Shown: positions 1 to 57,779 of the stretch, piece by piece
Position numbering within the stretch: position 1 is the first letter of the stretch
Layout: each line of letters begins with the position of its first letter
Origin: Dendrophyllia cribrosa
Taxonomy: Eukaryota > Cnidaria > Anthozoa > Scleractinia > Dendrophylliidae
Direction: 5' to 3'
Assembly: GCA_024195265.1 (NCBI GenBank)
Contig: JAJLRJ010000010.1
Coordinates: 17,500,259-17,564,258 of the forward strand
Length of the DNA: 64,000 nucleotides
Notes under the pieces: model-generated
Database searches by the model: none
Seen by the model: only the letters and a program-made list of their open reading frames with translations
What the model was told of the DNA's origin: nothing
Program-made: the position numbers and the translations under genes

Positions 1-187
1 CACTTTCCTTTCTCCTTAACGTTTTACTGTTTTTAGGTGTGGTAATCAAGCTGTTAGCGCGTTCAGAAGCAGGTTGGTGGTTCGTTACGCGGTGTTCTCG
101 TCTTAGCTAAAAACAGGGTTCCCGAAACGAATGCGAATGAAGCGAAGGATTTAGCCTGATTTCACTAGCGACACAAAGCTCGATTAG

Positions 188-292
188 CTTTTTAGTTATT
201 CTGGGTAATATTACCTATTTTTTGTCTATAATTCTATATTGTAAAAATGTTCTTTGTAAAGTATGGTAATAAAGTGTGTGTGTGTTGTTGTT
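188..292 (+). repeat. LINE 3' tail fragment with (TG)n/(TTG)n end
   Basis: Nearly the same 105 bases as at 52955-53069, ending AATAAAGTGTGTGTGTGTTG. Confidence 0.7.
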
Positions 293-395
293 ATAAGCAT
301 AAGCATTAATCTTGAGCTTATGTCAATGTTCGTTTTCACTTACGCAAGTTCTTATGCTTCCACTTATGCTTATGTGACTAGCGAAAACCAGGCTC
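293..395 (+). repeat. Dispersed repeat (second copy near 6085-6175)
   Basis: TATAAGCATAAG, CGTTTTCACTT and CTTATG...AGCGAAAACCAGGC occur in the same order at 6085-6175 with substitutions. The segment is itself partly palindromic. Confidence 0.65.
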
Positions 396-730
396 TTATA
401 CCATTTATACCAGTACTTGGAAGCTAAAGACGCGATTTATTTTTTTCTGGTTTAAATGACCTTTATTATACACAGCTTTGTACCGTTATCTTACAAATTG
501 GGTCTAGTAAGCACCTTACACATTGTAGATGATGTCGTCAAACATTTTCTCAATAAGTCCTTTGTTCCTATCGACACTTCCACTACTATCAGCCGCAGCG
601 AAACATCGACCCATTATTATAAAATAACTTTGTTGGCCCTTTTTCGAATACGGTTCAACGCAAAATCTGATCTGGCGTCTTACTCAGCGGTTTTGACATT
701 TGCCATTAAGATGCCCCCTCCCCTCCTCCC

Positions 731-768
<38 letters not shown>

Positions 769-1630
769 ACATACAAATTAAGGAATCTGTTCACTGTGAA
801 AGATAGTACACCCGAGTCACTGCGATCTCGTGTAGTTTATAAGTTTTCTCGCGCAGCCAACGTTTGCAAGTTCTTTCAATAAGAGACAATATTGATTCTC
901 AGTAACCTGTAACATCAAAATTTAAATTCTCATTTCGAGTCCTATAGATTTCCTATAGAAGTAGTGGAGAGAAATTGTTTGGATATCAAGAGTTGTCTTG
1001 TGTGATCATGTCCTTAATTCTCATACACCTTTTGATTGATAAGGCCATGGAGGGGCCGGGGGGGGGGGGGGGGGGGGGGGGATTATTCTAACACATTTTG
1101 GTGCATTTAAATCATGGCCCCGATTAACGCAAATCCAGTTGAAAGTTAACCATTTCTGTGAAGTGAAAAAATGATCCTCGCAATTGTGTTTGCAATTTAA
1201 GCAATTGCAAAGAACACTGGAAAACATTCATGGCAACAACGAGCTTTGAACCCATGATTGAACCTATTGCACCAGTATCTCTCCTTCATACTGGATGTAT
1301 GGAGAGTTTGCTGGATTCTCACTTATTCCCACCAAACATTTCTGCTTTTTACAACTGTTTATTAAACTTATCTTATTACGAATACTTTTACAATACAAAC
1401 TTTAATAACTTTAATAAGTATGTTCCTTTATAAAATAGCTATGAATTCATCATAAATAAACGCATCGAACGTATAAGTATATTCTATAACTGTACATTAT
1501 TGTGAAAACGGCAAGAAAAAAAAATTCTATGATTGGAAATGTTATAACACATTATTACATGGCAAGCAAAATGCAAAGAGCCGATCAGTCTGGGCCCTAC
1601 AGTATACTGATCTGTAGTTACTGTTGATTA
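396..1630. other. Left flank without a gene
   Basis: Apart from the 37-C and 24-G runs I see no supported gene or clear transposon. The short frames rich in proline are translations of the C and G runs. Confidence 0.6.
732..768. repeat. Run of 37 C
   Basis: An uninterrupted C tract. A 24-G run at 1058-1081 may be its partner in a small inverted element, but the arms are too weak to call. Confidence 0.9.
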
Positions 1631-1633
1631 TAA

Positions 1634-2206
1634 GGGACTGTTCGTTAATTATGGCTAAGAGGGGGCCGGTGTTCAGAATGGGGGAGTACATGTTTGCTAA
1701 GTATTCAAAAATGGAGGGTACATTTTTAGTTTTGGTATTATTAACAATGTTTCAGTTTTTGTGTTATTAACATTGTTTCTGCTTTATATGGAACGCTTCT
1801 AGGGCCAACAATACATCTTCTCGTGTCAATTCTTGTGGGGATTCTCTCACAAAAACTCTCACCTTTGATGCTTCTCTGATGTTAGATCGTTTTTCAGCCC
1901 AGGTGATGTTTATAATAGGCTATGTGATAGGATTTTTCGACAGTTTTTCGCTGTTCATCTTCCTTCCGTACAATTAACTCCCAGGCGTTATGCACTACCT
2001 GGACGAGTGAACTGGGACTGAGGAAACTTCAGATCAAACGGGGGGAGGGAGGGGGCGGGGGGGAGACAGATTTTGTACAGCATATAAGTCGAGAGGGTAC
2101 GTTTTTTGTAAATACGGAATATTGGGGGGGGGGGGTACGTTTTTCACTGTGCTTTTTTTAGAAATAAACACCGGCCCCCTCTTAGCTATAATTAACGAAC
2201 AGTCCC
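1634..2206. mobile_element. TAA-flanked inverted-repeat DNA element
   Basis: About 40-bp terminal inverted repeats begin GGGACTGTTCGTTAATTATG and end with the complement. TAA lies directly outside both ends (1631-1633 and 2207-2209), as in PIF/Harbinger-type insertions. No transposase frame is seen. Confidence 0.82.
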
Positions 2207-2959
2207 TAAGTACGATAAAAACAAACACGTTGGCAAGACTGAGAAACAGCTTGCCTGTATATAATTATCTGATTTATTATATAGAATTCTGAATTATATA
2301 ACCATTACTTATTTTGGGCATTACTAATTAATTAATTTTTTATTTTTATACTAAATATCTATGCAAAATAATTATTAAATAATAAAATTTTTTACCGACG
2401 CGGAAGCCATCTCTATGACTAACAACAAGCAAGATGCTTTGACTTTTAAGTCATTATATCAAGCCAACAATTTTAAACAGGGGGTTAAACGGGATGCGTT
2501 AGGTAGGAAGTAGTTCTTGGAAGAAGGATTATTGTGCGAACAAATTGTGCGAAATGAAAAATCCTACAGCACGAAATAATTTGGGGTGTTTTAAGTCTTT
2601 GCGGGATCTTATTTTTCCAAGTTACAAAAATATCTATTTTATGGTGGGATTTCAATTTTGCGATTTCAGCACGCCTTCGACATTTAAAATAAATTTTAAA
2701 AAGACAAATTGAATTCCATCACATTAACGGTGGAGTTAAAATAGGCAACTGACAGATGTCATTCATTTCCGGTAGTTTCGAAAGAGAAGAAATAGTTTCT
2801 ATAGAGAAGTAAATTTTTGCAGCAACATTCTTGCGGAAAATAATTGATGGTTGGGTCGAGTATTTTGGTGGTAATAAAAGAAATCGCAAAAATAACGCAA
2901 AAAATAGAATCTGCAAAATTTTGTGACATACGATGAGCGTACGTAAACCATCCCCCTGC

Positions 2960-3069
2960 TGGGTTTAAACTTTGAGTTTGGAGACGAAATTCTAAGGTTT
3001 TACTATTCTATTGAAAGCTAATGAGCTGTGCTTTCCTCTGAAGTTATGTTTTTTCTCTGCAAGAGGCTG
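2960..3069 (+). repeat. Single diverged unit of the 106-bp repeat in the ABCC4-like 3' UTR
   Basis: TTTGAGTTTGGAGACGAAAT and TGAAAGCTAATGAGCTGTGC align with the units at 5115-5490. It abuts the stop codon of the ABCC4-like gene, so it forms the first part of the 3' UTR. Confidence 0.7.
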
Positions 3070-50118
<47,049 letters not shown>

Positions 50119-50420
50119 GGTCCGCTTCACTCACGCCACGATGATTATCACCAACTTAACTGGCGGGAAAATTCAAAGGCTTTTCTCGCTTCAACTCTAT
50201 CTTTGAGTATTGTGGTGACAGTGGTGCTAATGGTGTTGACTTATATTATCCGCTTTTAGCGGATAAAAAAAATATAATATTGATCCTCACCTCGAGACGC
50301 GGATCGAATGACAGTAAAGGACTGGGTAACTGGCGAGGTAATTGAAAGCGCGGGAAATAATACACAACGTACGGGCCGTTTGGTGACTTTAGTCCAGTTT
50401 GTATCAGGCTACTTTACCGG
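50119..50420 (-). promoter_or_regulatory. ABCC4-like: Upstream region of the ABCC4-like start codon
   Basis: The 300 bases upstream of the start hold a hairpin TTATCCGCTTTTAGCGGATAA at about 50250-50270 flanked by A/T runs, and no clear TATA box at a normal distance. Promoter assignment is by position only. Confidence 0.3.
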
Positions 50421-50989
50421 ACTAGGCATTTGCAAAAGTTAAAATAAACCAAATTTTGTTTCGAAAACGTTTAATTAAAAATCATGTCTTCGCGTCACAT
50501 AAATACGCATTTTGCGGTGCGTCTGTTCAGCTATCATGACGTCAAAATATGGTAAGAACAAAAAAAGTGGTCAACGAGCCGTAGGCACTTTTCAACATTA
50601 CACTTCCTGCATATAAATTTGGATTTCCGGACTGACGTAACAATTAATATTTGGATTTCCTGTATATAAATTTAGATTTCCGGACTGTGATGTCACAATT
50701 TGGATTTCCTGCAGTTCAGGCAAAGTCGCTGATTATATATAATTGATAATTAAACTCAGCACTGCCACAGTTTTTATCCTTGCTGTTGTTTATTGCATGA
50801 TTTGCATCCCGCTTCCTTTTCTCATTCCCTTTCCCTAAATATCAGTACCGATCTCATTTCCCTTAAAACTTGAAGCTGTTGACAGTATGCGGTAAGCGTT
50901 TCATCACAGGTCCTTGTCAATCTGTGCTTTGACCACAGCAATCATCTGTTTGTTGTACGACTTTCAATTCTCGAAGCGAAGGTATTCCA

Positions 50990-51490
50990 TCAGGTAGCCG
51001 GTTCTGCTGTTTTAGTAGTAGTAGTCAGTCGAAGTCGACCATGGGTGGTGTCGGTCTCGCTGCGGCTGGAGCAGCGTCGGGTGTGGCTGATGAGGTCGAT
51101 GCGGGAATGGCAGTCCCTGTCGCAGTGGCCACATCGGTGTATGGCCTCTGGTTGGTTGGCGGAGTTTCGCTCCTTTCTGCGGTTTCTTCTCTCCTTGGCT
51201 TCGCTATGGATCCTGTCCTCCCCAATCTTGAGCTGACGCTGGAGAACGCCCTGCCATCTGCTGCGGTCGTATGCAATGTCCTCCCAGTGCTTGGTGTCGA
51301 TATCAACTGCACACATGTCCCGCTTGCAGGCGTCCTTATAGCGTAGTTGTGGGCGGCCAACAGTCCTCTTGCCAGATGCGAGTTCGCCGTACAGGATGTC
51401 TTTTGGTATTCGACCATCCCCCATCCGGTGGACATGGCCGACCCAGCGGAGCCTGCGTTGTCGGAGTCCCTAAGGCAGTCTGACGCTGTT
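50990..51490 (-). pseudogene. LINE C-terminal fragment with zinc finger
   Basis: Minus-strand frame beginning RLRWVGHVHRMGDGRIPK and continuing DILYGELASGKRTVGRPQLR, the familiar end of endonuclease-type non-LTR retrotransposon polyproteins in aquatic invertebrates. It ends with a CGHCDRDCHSRIDLISHTRRC-like C2HC/C2H2 finger. It lies between the two host genes, truncated at its 5' side. Confidence 0.85.
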
Positions 51491-52149
51491 CCTGTTTGAG
51501 TATGCTCTAACAAAAATAATTTCTTCATATTTCTTTCAGATAATGAACAGAAGGTTTGTTTATTATGAAGTCGTAACTTAATTGATTGTTCTATTCAAGG
51601 TAGTAATAAATGTACCCCCAAAACCACTTCCGGCTATCGTGCCTTTTTATTGCTCCATGCCTTATTAAAATCACAAAACAAACTTTACATGTGTATTCTC
51701 CAAGAGCTCAATAGTTAAGGATTACGAAAACGTATTTATAGTGCTGTTGTCATTTACATGTAATTTTGGAGGAGGTCTATGAGTTTGATTGATACAAATA
51801 TGTCGAACAGATTATCCAAACGGCTTCTTCTTGTTTGTCGGCGCGGCGAGCTTATCAATGCGCAGTTAACTTCAGATGAGGACTGTATCATTGTTTTTCA
51901 ACAAGGCCCATTTAAGGTATCAGAGTACCATTTGCGTCAAATATATTTTAGGAAATCTTCGCGCTTAACCAATCAGAATAGCCGAAGACAATAGCTACTA
52001 ATTTTGCTTCTTTGATGAAGTTCCCCAAATACAATATCTTTGAAAAATTTGCAGGTTGTGCGATTGGGTCTCAAAATACTTGAAACCTTAAAAAAATTAG
52101 ACTTAATGCACCTTGAACCTTAACTTTTTAGCGGTTTTTAAGTCTAGGC

Positions 52150-52890
52150 CAATGAGATCACTAGTTGTAACAATGAAAAAAGTTGAAAGTTGACATTCCA
52201 TCGTGCATTGCCGTTCAGCACTATCCTCTTCTAATTAGACTTAAGGTGATTCCATTGAAAAAGAAGGAATTTTTACGATTTTCTAAAACTTGGTCCAGAT
52301 GGTAATTATGTTATGAGCATCACAAAAATGAAATAAAAAGTAGGGGTCACCGTGCTCGTTTTTGCACAACATGGATGGCGGCAGGCCATTATAGTAACTA
52401 TACGACCCGCGAGGTTTCATTACTGAACCCTAGTAATCAAAAAGGGGACTATAATTTCTAAAAAAAAAATCATTGCTTGGATTAAAATAATAGAGCAGTT
52501 CAACAAAATTGACTTTGATCTTACATTATAAACTATTTTAGTTGACCAGGAATTAAGATTATGAAAGAAATTAAAGAATTCGCGGCGTGCGCGCATACCC
52601 AACACTATCTGAAGACGTGTTCTTTACAGCATTCAAATGCAAATATTTCAAAGCAGAATTTTTAACTTTTCTTTAAATCGCGATATATTGTAGTCAACCG
52701 TGTGTCATTTAAATTTCTGCATTAAAAATTGGGGGTCACCGTGCTCGTTGTCAAGCTATTGTTCCCGACCAGCGCGAAATCCTCTTAAAGGAAACCAGCC
52801 CTCTTGCCAATGAGATCACTAGTTGTAACAATGAAAAAAAGTTGAAAGTTGACATTCCATCGTGTATTGCCGTTCAGCACTATCCTCTTC
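52150..52890 (+). repeat. Pair of direct repeats about 660 bp apart
   Basis: A block of about 85 bases starting CCAATGAGATCACTAGTTGT is present at about 52151-52235 and 52808-52892, with two or three differences. GGGGTCACCGTGCTCG also occurs twice (about 52346 and 52735). Confidence 0.85.
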
Positions 52891-52954
52891 TTATGCGGAT
52901 CATTACTTAATGCCAACCTATATCTCCCATTTATAAATATTATTTATTGTTACT

Positions 52955-53069
52955 CAGCTCAATTAGCTTTTTAGTTATTCTGGGTAATATTACCTAATAT
53001 TTTTGTTTACAATTCGATATTGTAAAAATGTTCTTTGTCAAGTATGGTAATAAAGTGTGTGTTGTTTGT
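52955..53069 (+). repeat. LINE 3' tail fragment with AATAAAGTGTGTG end
   Basis: TTTTTAGTTATTCTGGGTAA to GGTAATAAAGTGTGTGTTG closely matches 188-292 and ends in a (TTG)-like run, as LINE 3' ends do. It meets the minus-strand LINE fragment tail to tail; alternatively the two are one minus-strand element. Confidence 0.65.
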
Positions 53070-53079
53070 TTTCGATCGT

Positions 53080-53340
53080 TAGTTCTGGTGGCAGAGAGTT
53101 CCAGAGTGATACTGTTCTATAATAAAAAGTTATTTGGCCGGTCACAGTTTTAAAAAGGGGGATGGTGAGCATTTGAGAGTTTCTAGTGGTGCAGGTCGAC
53201 ACATCGCCACGCCTTATAAACTGCTCAGACAAGTGACCAGGAGCACCCCCAGTCATGCAATTATATGCTATAATAGCATCGCGATAATACAGATGCTGCC
53301 TCACTGGAAGCCAGTTAAACTGTTTTAAAATTGGTGTCAT
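53080..53340 (-). pseudogene. LINE reverse-transcriptase C-terminal fragment
   Basis: Minus-strand frame with LKQFNWLPVRQHLYYRDA, MTGGAPGHLSEQF and FYYRTVSLWNSLPPEL. This is the characteristic end of CR1/L2-like LINE ORF2. Only about 85 residues remain. Confidence 0.85.
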
Positions 53341-53359
53341 GATCACGTGATCATACTTT

Positions 53360-53500
53360 CCCTACTCGATATGGCCCCAAATTCTGTTAGTCCAAAAATA
53401 TTATAAGTGAAACTCTTAAATGCAACTTTCTATGCCACATTTTATAGGAGTGGGAATATTAAGCAAATTCATTCAACTGGTGAAGTCCCTTCAAGTGCCT
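53360..53500 (+). repeat. Dispersed repeat, copy 2
   Basis: Matches 47735-47930 over about 140 bases with several substitutions; family unknown. Confidence 0.75.
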
Positions 53501-54109
53501 AACCATTTTTTTTTATTCGCAAATATCGATTCTACATCAAGTGAATAATTGAGTGGTGGAATTATTTTTTGATTTGGGTGTTGCGTCTGTGAGTTATAGA
53601 GTTTTACATTTCCAATATGCTAATGAATGTGATGTATATAATATCTTGTTCAACGCTTCGCGTGTCACGAGATAAAAATGACATTAATACAAACAGAGAG
53701 TCTTATACAGCACACGGTATAAATAAAGAGAGGAAGACCGACTTACAACTCAACATTGATTACTTACAGTGCATTACTAACAGTTACTGCAAGACCTGAT
53801 GGTCATGGCAAGGCTAATCAAGAATGAAAATGTCATCATATATTTTAATCTGGCTAATTGTCCGTTATTTATAATGTCACTTTTCCATAGTTAAAAAAGT
53901 ATTTGGTGTTTTTCTCTCCTTCATTGTAAGAAGTGGTCTTAGATCTTAAATCATAAATCTATTAGAAAGTGATACACAGCTAACACCATTCCATTTTTCT
54001 TATTTTGTGAATAGTGACATCCACTCGATTGCACTATAATAATTACCCTAATTATGTCCCCGTTTTAGCTCAAGAAATTGGAGACAAATGTCATGTCCTG
54101 GTCCATAAG

Positions 54110-54196
54110 TTAATATCCCTGCTCCACATCCACTTGAAATTTGAGTTTCTCTCCAGATTCATACAAGGAAATGTTCTCAGCAAACAACTCTGCAAT
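54110..54196 (-). CDS. D-2-hydroxyacid dehydrogenase last exon
   Basis: Twenty-eight residues, IAELFAENISLYESGEKL then KFQVDVEQGY and TAA. This is the usual C-terminal pattern of the family (FxxNxxxYxxGExL...VDxxxGY). The acceptor is gtaag, in phase 0 with the preceding exon. Confidence 0.85.
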   Translation of the reverse strand: MAELFAENISLYESGEKLKFQVDVEQGY

Positions 54197-57100
54197 CTTA
54201 CAAACAAAACATGTTGTAAAATATTAAGTAATAAATCTTTCACACTGCATTGTACATTGATCTGACAATAACTCACAAGACACATATTGGCTGCGGCCGC
54301 ACTTGGTGAGTTAACAGGGTTATTTTTTTAGTAACCTGGTTAAAATTACCTGGTTAAAATAACTCGGTGAAAAGGTGTTTGTAATGAAATAACCGAGTTT
54401 ATTTTTCTGAGCGGCCGCACTTCAGAAGGTTGAACTTTGAACGTGAGAGATCATGTTATCATATGCTAGCGAGAGCTGCACAAAACAATACGATTAATGA
54501 GCGAAAACAATGCCTCTGCACGTGCATTTTACATATTGTTATAGTTCCCCACAAAACAACATCGTCAAATGATCAAATTATAGGTTTTGTGAAGAACATA
54601 AACACACGACGGTTTTCCTTTCTCTATTTGAAATTGAAAGTTGTCCCTACGAAGGTCTACGAATTCAACAGGAAGCCAAAAATTACCGCGTAAGCGAAGA
54701 TGATTGACAGATCGGGAAAGTTAACCTGCACTAAACTTTCCAGCGAGGTGGCTTAAATAAACCTAACCCGGTTAAAAAAACCTATTGTTTTTAAATTAAT
54801 TTCCATGGGAACCGCTAACACGGTTAAAATTCGGTGAACGCCAAAAATACGCGGCCGCATCAGGAATTTTGTTAAACCAGTTAATTTTAATTAATTAATT
54901 GCAAATAACCGGGTTAACTACTCTAGTGCGGCCGCAGCCACTGGCTGCGGCCGCACTAGAGTATAGTTAATCAGGTTATTTGCAATTAATTAATTAAAAT
55001 TAAATTAAATTAAAATTATTTATTCAGGGTAAAACCACTTCAGTTATATAACTGCTATTAATGTGGGCCCTGTGAAATAATCAGTTAATTAATTAATTAA
55101 TTAAAATACAAAAACAGTAGAATGTTAAAAAGTGCTTAAACATGCTAAAAGCTATGACTTAAAAATCATTGCACCTTTATAATAAAAAGCACGCTTAGAA
55201 ATCTCCAACTTAATTTTATCAATAAAAAGATTCTTGCTAAATCTAGTATTATGCGAATGTATGTCACAGTGTCTGATGCTAAAATAGCCCTTGAATAAAT
55301 CGGCAACAGTCCCCTTAAATTAACTGGTTTAACAAAATTCTTGATGCGGCCGCGTATTTTTGGCATTCACTGAATTTAAACCGTGTTAGCGGTTCCCATG
55401 AAATTAAATTAAAGAATTTTTTTTTTTTTAACCAGTTAGGTTTTTTCAAACTACCTCACTTGGTACTTTAGCGCAGGTTAACTTTCCCGATTTGTCAATC
55501 ATCTTCACTTATGTGGTAATTTTTAGATCCCTGTTAAATTCGTAGGGATGGCTTTCAATTTTGAATAGAGAAAGGAAATCCATCGTGTGTTTATTTTGGA
55601 AATTTAACCAGGTTTCTAAAAAACCCAGTTAATAACTTACCAAGTGCAGCCGCAGCCAATATTATTAAGAGTGAAAGATCCTCTACAGTATTGATTCTGG
55701 TATAAAACTGTGACCATAATAGCTGTCAGGGGCCAGAAATTTTATAAAACGTCCAAGCTTTTAGTTTTTAGAATTCAACAGTTTTGTTGAAGTTTATTAT
55801 TCGATAAGCTGATGTTAATGAGACCTGAGACAGTTGTACAAAGCCACTCATTGTTGGCGTGTAACATTTCTTTCCTTAGTCCACTTGTTAAGTGTATGGC
55901 TTATTGTTATGCTAATCTCACAGGGTACAACAATTTCTGTACTTCTCTGTACCCTTGCAAGGCCAAAGTCCAAGCCTTGTTTTCTGTATTTTCTTAAGGT
56001 CTAGATCAAGCCTGACATTGATATACAATGTAGTCGCCTTATTTACAATGTATCTATAAGTTTCAAAGCAAAGTCCAATGTAAGCCAATCTCGGTAAGAT
56101 GTTATCAAACAAAGGTCCCAGTCTTATGTTGCCCTCGTGCTCTTACCTATAATGTAATAGCGCGTGTCCCACCCAGTTCATTCTTCCATCGCTTCGCACC
56201 AAGCATCAATATCAATATTCCCCCCCACCCTCCCATGACTGAAACCTTTGTCATTTTATGTTTATCAACTGCAATGTTTTTCATAGTTGAATTGTTTATT
56301 AATAAATATGGCGGCAGGGAAGTGCAACCCTTGGCTGCACTTTACCCCACAGTAAGGCTTAGCCCTTGGAGACAGGTCCGGAGAAATATCCATTCCAGGG
56401 TGGGTACCCACTGTCCCACCTGATCTGTACTCCCCCCAGGAGGGAACCCTTCTCCTGGTTCCCTAGTTCCCTGTGACTCGGGATATGGGCCTCACCAGAC
56501 TGGAGACAGATCCGGACCATGTCCAGGGTGGCTACCCCCGGTACTACCTGATCTGCTCTCCCCCCAGGAGGGCACTCCTCTCCTGGTCCCTAGAGGGTTC
56601 CCCAGTGTCACTTCCCTGCCACCCTGATTTTACCCATCACCTATGTGTTGTTGTCCTAAACTAACGCACACATCAACCAGCCTGCCTCAAAAGAGGATCA
56701 TTAAGCAGCAATACAAGAATTTTACAGAGATTCAAAGCATGTGTGAAAATTGTCTACTGCAGGGATATTGAATATGGTGCTGACAATTTTTAGTTTGGAC
56801 ATTTTTTTTTTAAACTTGGCACATTTGTTGGCCAGCACTACTTAGCTTACCTCATCAGGAAATGAAATTGCTGCAATGTGAGGTGTGATTACGACTTGAG
56901 GCATGCTCCACAAAGCACTTTCCTTTGGTAGTGGTTCAACTTCAAAGACATCTAAGATAGCACCAGATATCCAGCCTTCATTTAATGCATGAACAAGACT
57001 CTTTTCATCTATGACATCCCCTCTACCAATATTAATAAAAACAGGATGATTGCCTTTTCCACCCTCAAGCACATTTCCAGATAGAAGGTATTTAGTGGCA

Positions 57101-57745
57101 GGAGTACTAGGCAATATATTACAAATATAATCGCATGATTGCAGCACTTCAGATAAACTTGACAAGGTTGTGTAGCGATCCACAAAAGCTGGTCTGTCAG
57201 ACCTCTCTTGACGTCCTATGCCCCAGACAGTCATGCCTAGAGCTTTGCATGCTTGGGCCACTGTCTTTCCTATATCTCCAAGTCCTAGAATTCCAACACT
57301 CAGTTTAGGCATCACACGGTATTTGTAAATCTCCTTCCATTCATCGTCCCTTAAAGAAGTCAAACAAAAAGGGTGTTTCTTGGTGTTGCGGAAGCCATTG
57401 TTGGTTAGCTTTTGTGTTGTGGTGTGGGTATTGTTCAGTGTCTTTTGAATCTTTTGTTTTACGTCATTTGGTGATCACACCATCCGCAACACCAAGAAAC
57501 TACCAACAAAAAGATAGTTATAAAATTGATAATACAGAATACTAATAGGAATGCTAATTAAGCTTCATCACCCTTTTTTATCTTTTCTAAGTAAGATCGA
57601 ATACTTTGCAGCAAAACTGTATGGATATTTTATACAATGGCTCGCCTGCGGATTGACATTCTAAATATCCATACAGTTTGGCTGCTCATATCTTATCTAT
57701 TGTTTAGCAATTGGGCTACAAGGAAATGGCACTATATAAATTATA

Positions 57746-57779
<34 letters not shown>

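Noticed and set aside
456..806. Open frames with long proline or glycine runs
   Set aside because: They are translations of homopolymer C or G tracts and have no family resemblance.
2273..2278. Polyadenylation signal of the ABCC4-like gene (AATAAA on the minus strand)
   Set aside because: It is nearly 800 bases from the stop and beyond a transposon in AT-rich DNA, so chance occurrence is likely.
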